Shown here one piece after another: positions 38,945 through 43,358 of a stretch of 43,358 nucleotides of DNA (position 1 is its first letter; every line of letters begins with the position of its first letter). The stretch lies in the IMG/VR virus record IMGVR_UViG_3300029267_003234, positions 1-43,358 of that record; one strand, written 5' to 3'. Made by a program: the position numbers and the translations under genes. This DNA is from a virus. The notes below the pieces were generated by a model. The model made no database searches. It worked only from the letters and a program-made list of their open reading frames with translations, and was not told the origin of the DNA.

Positions 38945-39197
38945 TGACAGACTCCCGCTCTTTGTCAAATATGGCCGACAAATCGCATCCAGTGTCGATC
39001 TGCCCATTGTCTTTAAGGCGGGTGATTTTTGCGGACCAACCAGAAAAACCGTCCTTTTCAGCGCGGGCAAGAATTTTTTGTTTAGCTTCTGCCATATTGA
39101 TGGCAGAAACCTGAAAACCGTATTTACCGGTTCCAAACGAAGATGGACCGGAGTTTTTAACGTCTTCTGCGTTTGTCAAATTAATGATGTACCTCAT
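38931..39197 (-). CDS. hypothetical protein upstream of HTH gene
   Basis: 88 residues. MRYIINLTNAEDVKNSGPSS then YGFQVSAINMAEAKQKILAR. It is the first gene of a two-gene minus-strand operon (with an HTH gene second) surrounded by plus-strand genes. The size and order resemble toxin-antitoxin modules, but no known toxin fold is recognised. AGGGGGAG lies upstream of the ATG. Confidence 0.5.
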   Translation of the reverse strand: MRYIINLTNAEDVKNSGPSSFGTGKYGFQVSAINMAEAKQKILARAEKDGFSGWSAKITRLKDNGQIDTGCDLSAIFDKERESVIERI

Positions 39198-39229
39198 TTT
39201 CTCCCCCTGTTTGTGTTAGCGTTAGGAAA

Positions 39230-39259
39230 TTTATACACCTATTAGGTACAGGATGTCAA
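39230..39259 (-). promoter_or_regulatory. promoter and operator of the HTH two-gene operon
   Basis: Minus-strand -35 TTGACA (39259-39254), 18-bp spacer, -10 TATAAA (39235-39230). The perfect palindrome ACCTATTAGGT (39237-39247) lies between the boxes, where a bound repressor would block RNA polymerase. Confidence 0.65.
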
Positions 39260-39379
39260 CAAAAAAATGCAAATATTTTTGGAAAAGCGAAACAAAAATT
39301 TATAACCCACAGCTCAAGCGGACCGTAAAAAAACCCCGGCCGGTTAGCTAAATCGTTAAACTGGCTAAAGGAGGTCGCT

Positions 39380-39787
39380 TTGGAATTCCACGACATTATC
39401 AAAACATCGGCTCTTGAGTTTGCCAGAAAAAACGCAATAGTCATGCCCGGTGAAATCGTAGAAACGACGTGGTGTGGTAGGTGGAAAAAACCCCATAAGG
39501 TCCAGATTTATCAAGTTGGGGCTTGTCTCTCCCACGATGACTTTGACACGCAAAAGCGCGAGTTTAAAGCGGTCCTGGAGATGTGCTATTATGCACTCCG
39601 ATTGAAAGCTGATGGTACGCCAAAAGACACGCCAGGATGCGGGATAGTGCTCCAGCATTTTGTCGCGGCAGACGGGCGGGAATGGAGCCAATCACAGAAC
39701 GTCGTCAATAACGCAGCTGTTCACTGGTCGTTGCCGGAATCATGGCCGTATGTGCCGGAATCTGTTTTAACCAGTCAATCCACCTGA
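39380..39787 (+). CDS. hypothetical protein
   Basis: 135 residues from a TTG with AAAGGAGG 5 bp upstream. FARKNAIVMPGEIVETTWCG, RWKKPHKVQIYQVGACLS, EFKAVLEMCYYALRLKADG and ending in WPYVPESVLTSQST. Mixed alpha/beta, no membrane segment. Unrecognised; likely early gene. Between this gene and the minus-strand operon are about 180 bp with the divergent promoter. Confidence 0.5.
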   Translation: MEFHDIIKTSALEFARKNAIVMPGEIVETTWCGRWKKPHKVQIYQVGACLSHDDFDTQKREFKAVLEMCYYALRLKADGTPKDTPGCGIVLQHFVAADGREWSQSQNVVNNAAVHWSLPESWPYVPESVLTSQST

Positions 39788-39811
39788 CTGAAAACGGGAG
39801 TAGAAAGAAAA

Positions 39812-39973
39812 ATGCCCTTTAAACCTACAGCCCAACCCGAAGACTATTTCGAGCGTTTCAACCAAGATCGCCCGGATGGCTGGATCGCAGAACACCAGAA
39901 AGAAAACCTAAAGCGAACCATCGGAGACGATCTTTGGGATTGTTTGGAAGATATGGAAAAACACTTACAATAG
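39812..39973 (+). CDS. hypothetical 53-residue protein
   Basis: MPFKPTAQPEDYFERFNQDR then PDGWIAEHQKENLKRTIGDD. A GGGAGTAGAAAG site lies upstream of the ATG. The last about 10 residues read through, in another frame, the start of an HNH endonuclease remnant, so the gene end may be a fusion or chance. Confidence 0.4.
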   Translation: MPFKPTAQPEDYFERFNQDRPDGWIAEHQKENLKRTIGDDLWDCLEDMEKHLQ

Positions 39974-40059
39974 ACCAGGTCGACAATGATGGAAACTATG
40001 AACCCGACAACTGTCAATGGCTGACATTGGTAGAAAACGCAACTAAGAAAAACCATTAG
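39943..40059 (+). pseudogene. remnant of an HNH homing endonuclease
   Basis: Without a start codon this frame reads FGRYGKTLTIDQVDNDGNYE followed by PDNCQWLTLVENATKKNH, the C-terminal HNH/NUMOD-type signature ('T.DRIDN.G.YEP.NCRW.....Q..N'). Only the last about 38 residues survive, directly upstream of the helicase gene. Homing endonucleases often invade such genes, so this is probably a decayed insertion. Confidence 0.6.
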
Positions 40060-40063
40060 TCCT

Positions 40064-40861
40064 ATGAAATTACGCAAACATCAATCAGACTTTAAATACA
40101 TAATCGACAATATCATTGCCGGGGAGCGCGTTCACAAAATCATCGTGAACGCGACTCCGGCGGCGGGGAAATCCATGATTCCAATCCTTGCAGGAAAGTT
40201 GATCACAGAGGGCCTCGCAGACGCCCTCGCATGGATCGTGCCCCGCAAATCCCTGCAAAGTCAAGGGGAGCGCGGATTCGTGGATACTGGATTTCGAGAC
40301 ATGTTGAACCACAACCTCACGATCAGACAGTCAACAAATGATATCGACCCATGCAGGGGGCTTAACGGGTGGATTTCTACTTATCAGGCGCTATCTTTGG
40401 ATGAAAAACAGCTTGCATTAGCCGATTTTTCAACCAAACGATACATCCTCATCCTCGACGAAAACCACCACATTGAGGATAAAGGGGAATGGTACAGGTC
40501 TCTGCACCCCCTTGTAGACAAAGCAAAATACCTCGTAATGATGACCGGGACGATGAACCGTGGAGATGAAAAGCCAATTGCATGGCTACCCTACCATAAC
40601 GTCGGCGGAGGCATGGTCCCGGTAACCGAATCCCATGAGGACGTCCGCTATATCCACTATGACAGGCTGACGGCCTTAAAAGAAAAGTCGATCCTGCCAA
40701 TACAGTTCACCTTGTCTGATGGCCGAGTAGAATGGAAGAAAAACGGTCAACACAAAGAGGGGATGCTGTCTAACCGGGCGTTTGATGCAGGTCAGGCAAT
40801 CTTCACGGCCTTAAACACCGAATTCGCGGAAAAACTCCTGGATAATGGGGTCGCTCACTAG
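40064..40861 (+). CDS. SF2 DNA helicase, N-terminal part (UvsW/ResIII-like), ends in amber
   Basis: 265 residues before an in-frame TAG at 40859-40861. Motif I NATPAAGKSMIP (about 28-39), Ia/Ib regions, motif II LILDENHHIE (DENH in place of DEAH), motif III LVMMTGTMNRG. This is the first RecA-like lobe of SF2 helicases that unwind branched DNA. The same frame continues beyond the TAG without another stop to 41746. The TAG could be a C-to-T change in a CAG codon (next codon is CAG) and either inactivates the gene or is read through. Confidence 0.8.
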   Translation: MKLRKHQSDFKYIIDNIIAGERVHKIIVNATPAAGKSMIPILAGKLITEGLADALAWIVPRKSLQSQGERGFVDTGFRDMLNHNLTIRQSTNDIDPCRGLNGWISTYQALSLDEKQLALADFSTKRYILILDENHHIEDKGEWYRSLHPLVDKAKYLVMMTGTMNRGDEKPIAWLPYHNVGGGMVPVTESHEDVRYIHYDRLTALKEKSILPIQFTLSDGRVEWKKNGQHKEGMLSNRAFDAGQAIFTALNTEFAEKLLDNGVAH

Positions 40862-41746
40862 CAGGAATACAAGGTTCAGCATCCCAGGTCAAAACTCCTG
40901 ATCGTTACCTCCGATTTTAAACACGCAAAGAAAGTAACGGATAGGCTAAAAGGGCAGGGGCTTTATGTCAAGATAGCCACATCCCATGACTCCCCGAAGG
41001 CCCTACGAAACATCTATGAATATAAGTTTGGAAATCTTGATATCTTAGTGTCAATTGCGATGGCCTATGAAGGCTTCTCTTGCAAGCCCATCACCCATAT
41101 TGTTTGCTTGACTCGGATTAGATCCGCGCCATGGATAACCCAAATGGTGGGGAGGGCAGTAAGGGTCGATCCCCAGGCAGGCCCCTACGAAACCCAACAG
41201 GCATACATCTTCGCGCCAGACGACTTCCTCTTTCGGCAGGTTGTAGAAAAGATCAAATCAGAACAGCTTTCCGTCGTCCTGGAGACCCAGGGAGAAGCAG
41301 AACCGCGAGAACCCAGGGGGGAAGGATCGGAGAAGGTGCCGGACGTTATCCCTCTGGGATCGATCCTTACCGGGGAGAGATCCTTTTCAATAGGTGGGGT
41401 GATAGGAGGCGTACGACCGGTCGATATCCCGCAGACGCCGACAGACATTGAAACAGCCCTCCGGAAACAGATCGAGGAACACGTTAAGGAATACAGCTTC
41501 AAAAATTATTACAAGATCGAACGCATCAATGCAGAGATCAAATACGCTCTTGGAAAGCCCAGGGCGGAAATGTCTCTGTCTGAATTGCGTAGCACCCTGA
41601 TATTTATCCGTGATGCCTACCCTCTGAACGGCAAATCGATCATCCCCCAGGTGAGCCAGCCCAGGGGGAAGGGGCTCAGGAGAAGCGCCAGGGCGGAAGA
41701 GGTTGAACCGCCAGACCAATTAGGGCTTTTCGGAGGAAGGCTATGA
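40862..41746 (+). CDS. SF2 DNA helicase, C-terminal part (continues after in-frame amber)
   Basis: Frame continues from the amber: KLLIVTSDFKHAKKVTDRLK (motif IV region), NLDILVSIAMAYEGFSCKPI (motif V region), THIVCLTRIRSAPWITQMVG and RAVRVDPQ (motif VI, QMVGRAVR). A GTG at 41048 gives a separate 232-residue reading, but the region 40862-41047 is clearly helicase too. The last about 90 residues are an accessory tail. It overlaps the ASCH gene by 4 bp. If translated alone, from 41048, it lacks ATP binding. Confidence 0.75.
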   Translation, partial: QEYKVQHPRSKLLIVTSDFKHAKKVTDRLKGQGLYVKIATSHDSPKALRNIYEYKFGNLDILVSIAMAYEGFSCKPITHIVCLTRIRSAPWITQMVGRAVRVDPQAGPYETQQAYIFAPDDFLFRQVVEKIKSEQLSVVLETQGEAEPREPRGEGSEKVPDVIPLGSILTGERSFSIGGVIGGVRPVDIPQTPTDIETALRKQIEEHVKEYSFKNYYKIERINAEIKYALGKPRAEMSLSELRSTLIFIRDAYPLNGKSIIPQVSQPRGKGLRRSARAEEVEPPDQLGLFGGRL

Positions 41747-42159
41747 AAGCAATCAGCTTATGGCAGCCATGGGCGTCAGCAATGGCGTTTGGCTGGAAAA
41801 AAATCGAGACGAGAACATGGTCGACATCGTATCGGGGACCGCTATTAATCCATGCTGCTAAAAGGATAACCAGATGGCCGTCCATCGACGTTCAAGCTTT
41901 GTTCGATGGAATAGCCTCCCAACCCTCGGATTTGCCCCGTGGTGAAATATTGTGCCAAGTCAGCCTGGTTGATTGTAAACGAATATACCAACACAACAGA
42001 CCTTATGGAAGAGAGCGGGTATTAGGGGATTATACCCCTGGCCGGTATATGTGGATCACTCAAGATACGACCGTGTTTATCGAGCCTATCCCGTATAGAG
42101 GCAGGCAAAGGATCTTTGAAGTTGAACCGCCGAGGCAGGGGAGTTTGTGGGGTGCATAA
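41743..42159 (+). CDS. ASCH-domain protein
   Basis: 138 residues. The N-terminal MKAISLWQPWASAMAFGWKK followed by IETRTWSTSYRGPLLIHAAK is the ASCH signature ('mKaisl.qPWA..i..G.K..E.R.w.t.yrG.l.IHa.k'). ASCH proteins bind RNA or modified nucleosides. C-terminal GRYMWITQDTTVF fits the barrel's last strands. It starts in ATGA overlap with the helicase gene. Confidence 0.8.
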   Translation: MKAISLWQPWASAMAFGWKKIETRTWSTSYRGPLLIHAAKRITRWPSIDVQALFDGIASQPSDLPRGEILCQVSLVDCKRIYQHNRPYGRERVLGDYTPGRYMWITQDTTVFIEPIPYRGRQRIFEVEPPRQGSLWGA

Positions 42160-42228
42160 TATGATTTTTGGGATGTTATCCGTATCTGGATACTAACTTG
42201 TTAGCGAGAAAGGATAGGGAGATGAAAA

Positions 42229-42432
42229 ATGACAGAATGGAAACAGTATAAACGAAAAGGCTTGAGTGAAATGCGTCCATATATCCTGGGCGAGGACTTG
42301 ACCGGGATTAGCGTATCGCCGGAAGATGACCCGCCGAATGACATAGGTATGATCGCTCGAAACCCGAAGAACCACAAAGACCAGTGGTATGTAGCCCGAA
42401 AATATTTCGAAGACAACTTGGAACCAGCATAA
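42229..42432 (+). CDS. hypothetical small phage protein
   Basis: 67 residues. MTEWKQYKRKGLSEMRPYIL then GEDLTGISVSPEDDPPNDIG and MIARNPKNHKDQWYVARKYF. GGGAGATG precedes the ATG. Resembles small phage proteins that begin 'W..Y.......MRP....' and contain a 'G..I.R.....D.WYV....F' end, common near replication genes. Function unknown. Confidence 0.6.
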   Translation: MTEWKQYKRKGLSEMRPYILGEDLTGISVSPEDDPPNDIGMIARNPKNHKDQWYVARKYFEDNLEPA

Positions 42433-42502
42433 CCAGCGTATGGACCGGACACGAAAAAGCTGTACCGGTCATGCTTAACGTTGTGCCCTTAGTTTAAGAA
42501 GC

Positions 42503-42572
42503 GCCCGAGGCATCGGCGGTAAAACAGACCCGGCGGGGGAAATTGTCGGTTCGAATCCTCCCTTCGGCTCCA
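42503..42572 (+). other. tRNA-like 3' end, degenerate tRNA or attachment-site candidate
   Basis: The sequence ends GGTTCGAATCC...CTTCGGC-T-CCA, the classic T-loop (TTCGAAT, 42550-42556) and acceptor end with CCA at 42570-42572. A 5' strand GCCCGAG (42503-42509) pairs with CTTCGGC (42562-42568) with one mismatch. The T stem is poorly paired and the middle has no clear D or anticodon arm, so this is not a normal tRNA. tRNA 3' ends in phages often mark attachment sites; an excisionase-like gene lies 200 bp further on. A hairpin GACCGG/CCGGTC (42443-42470) lies just upstream. Confidence 0.35.
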
Positions 42573-42585
42573 GAAGGTGATAGCT

Positions 42586-42774
42586 ATGAAAGAATGTAAG
42601 AATTGTACATTTATGAGGATATATGAAGCTGTTGATGACCCGCAGCGACGATTATGTCTTTGCGAAGATGTCGATGATATAAAGGATGGGGCTGTAATTT
42701 TACGAGAAGTCTCAAACTTTAATGCCTCTGATTGTCTCGTTTATCGGTCAAAACAAACAGGAGATAAACCTTGA
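42586..42774 (+). CDS. small Cys-rich protein
   Basis: 62 residues from the ATG at 42586 (AAGGTG upstream; an in-frame GTG at 42577 is less likely). MKECKNCTFMRIYEAVDDPQ and RRLCLCEDVDD, then DCLVY: CxxC and CxC plus one more Cys, a probable zinc-binding mini-protein. It overlaps the next gene by 4 bp. Confidence 0.5.
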   Translation: MKECKNCTFMRIYEAVDDPQRRLCLCEDVDDIKDGAVILREVSNFNASDCLVYRSKQTGDKP

Positions 42775-43031
42775 CGACTCATACTGAAATAACCGCTATA
42801 GCCGATATCGTAGCGCGGGAAGTTTCCTACCGGATCGCCGCCTTATCGATCCCTGGCCGATGGTTGACTATGAAAGAGGCTCAGGCATACGCCAAAGTAA
42901 AGTCTCTGAATACCATCAAGAAATGGGTAAACGAAGGCCTGATCTATGGTCGTCCGCGATCCGGTAGGGGTGACTGGATTATTGACAGAGACAGCATTGA
43001 TAAATTCTATTTGGAGGAAAAATTCATTTGA
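42771..43031 (+). CDS. excisionase-like HTH protein
   Basis: 86 residues from a TTG (CAGGAG 8 bp upstream). The segment RWLTMKEAQAYAKVKSLNTI, KKWVNEGLIYGRPRSGRGDW, IIDRDSIDKFYLEE is the HTH_17/MerR-type excisionase pattern (L...EA..Y..VS..TI..W...G.I.......G...I...S). Such proteins direct excision or act as regulators. The next gene starts inside its stop codon (TTGA). Confidence 0.7.
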   Translation: MTTHTEITAIADIVAREVSYRIAALSIPGRWLTMKEAQAYAKVKSLNTIKKWVNEGLIYGRPRSGRGDWIIDRDSIDKFYLEEKFI

Positions 43032-43358
43032 AAAGTTTTCATGAAGAACTTTCGTTAAGCATATTCTCAGTAAAGACACGAATTCCTTTGATCAGGTCTA
43101 AATACAAAAAGATTATCCTTGATGAGTTTTTTCCAAATAAAGAAAGCCGTATTGACAATGATATTTGCGACAAATTAAAAAAATGGAGCAGAACTCCAGA
43201 CGCCATTGCGATACTTACACCAAAGCAAGCTAAGTTTTTAGGTTTAGAAGAAATTAAAACGGTGCTTTTTTGCGAGGCAGAATACACAAGCCCAATTTCA
43301 AGAAAAGGTCTTTTTGAATATGCTGGATTATACGACGTCCTCTACGATGAAGATTTTA
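43028..43358 (+). CDS. unidentified protein, N-terminal part
   Basis: The frame starts at a TTG overlapping the previous stop and runs off the window after about 110 residues: MKSFHEELSLSIFSVKTRIP, then IILDEFFPNKESRIDNDICD and AIAILTPKQAKFLGLEEIKT. After an excisionase-like gene an integrase might be expected, but the visible part does not resemble a tyrosine or serine recombinase. Composition is A+T richer than the genes before it. Not recognised. Confidence 0.5.
   Translation, partial: MKSFHEELSLSIFSVKTRIPLIRSKYKKIILDEFFPNKESRIDNDICDKLKKWSRTPDAIAILTPKQAKFLGLEEIKTVLFCEAEYTSPISRKGLFEYAGLYDVLYDEDF

Noticed and set aside
38709-39245. 178-residue plus-strand reading frame
   Set aside because: It lies antisense to the HTH and 88-residue genes, which have a promoter, ribosome sites and HTH motif; composition of the plus reading is not protein-like.
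40859-40861. Genome-wide TAG recoding
   Set aside because: Only one gene is affected and several other genes end acceptably at TAG or other stops; there is no suppressor tRNA in the window.
42503-42572. Functional tRNA gene
   Set aside because: T stem mispaired and no D or anticodon arm can be drawn; kept only as a tRNA-like end.
43028-43358. Integrase
   Set aside because: Position after an Xis-like gene suggests it, but no recombinase motif is visible in the 110 residues present.

Overview
The window is part of a contractile-tailed (myovirus-type) phage or prophage genome, probably temperate. It carries a contractile tail module (sheath, tube-like proteins, gp25-like wedge, baseplate J, spike, hub), terminase, a phage replication set, a CI-type repressor region and an excisionase-like gene. 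The host is not stated in the sequence. Two lone type I-C CRISPR repeats and a DUF5320 mini-protein point to a host with a type I-C CRISPR system, perhaps an anaerobic Desulfobacterota-like bacterium; that is inference.

Layout. (1) 1-23.2 kb, all on the minus strand: late genes. In transcription order they are small and large terminase, a DUF5320 mini-protein, a run of baseplate/neck genes, hub, spike, major capsid protein, sheath, an EF-hand protein, tube-like proteins, a tail chaperone with a probable +1 frameshift, tape measure, gp25, baseplate J, gpI-like protein, a repeat-rich tail fibre, and the start of a cell-wall peptidase. No portal, head protease or scaffold gene is recognisable, so the head module must be partly outside the window. 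(2) 23.2-27.7 kb, minus strand: VRR-NUC nuclease, SSB, DnaB helicase, a DUF4373-type initiator with iteron-like repeats, and very small genes. (3) 27.4-29.1 kb: immunity-like region with several HTH genes and a CI-type repressor. It also holds a lone CRISPR repeat behind its own promoter, followed by a structured RNA. (4) 29.2-32.5 kb, minus strand: accessory cargo, namely a C4/N-type DNA methyltransferase plus a frameshifted HNH endonuclease (restriction-modification module), an ART-like protein flanked by a 32-bp repeat, and a MerR-like regulator. (5) 32.5-33.3 kb: about 600 bp without genes, with a strong promoter, several long RNA stems and a tRNA(CAU). (6) 33.3-43.4 kb, mostly plus strand: early recombination/replication genes (RecT-like protein with an SSB-type tail, SbcD, SbcC, a UvsW-like helicase broken by an in-frame amber), an ASCH protein, small Cys-rich proteins, an HTH excisionase-like gene and a truncated last gene.

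The most interesting content is RNA-based. Two separate solitary type I-C repeat units occur, one in the 5' leader of the capsid gene and one immediately downstream of a good sigma70-like promoter. This is the arrangement expected of RNA anti-CRISPRs (Racr-type decoys). In addition, a large structured RNA locus with a tRNA inside it resembles the GOLLD/ROOL class of ornate phage RNAs. Identifications were made by reading the sequence without database searches.
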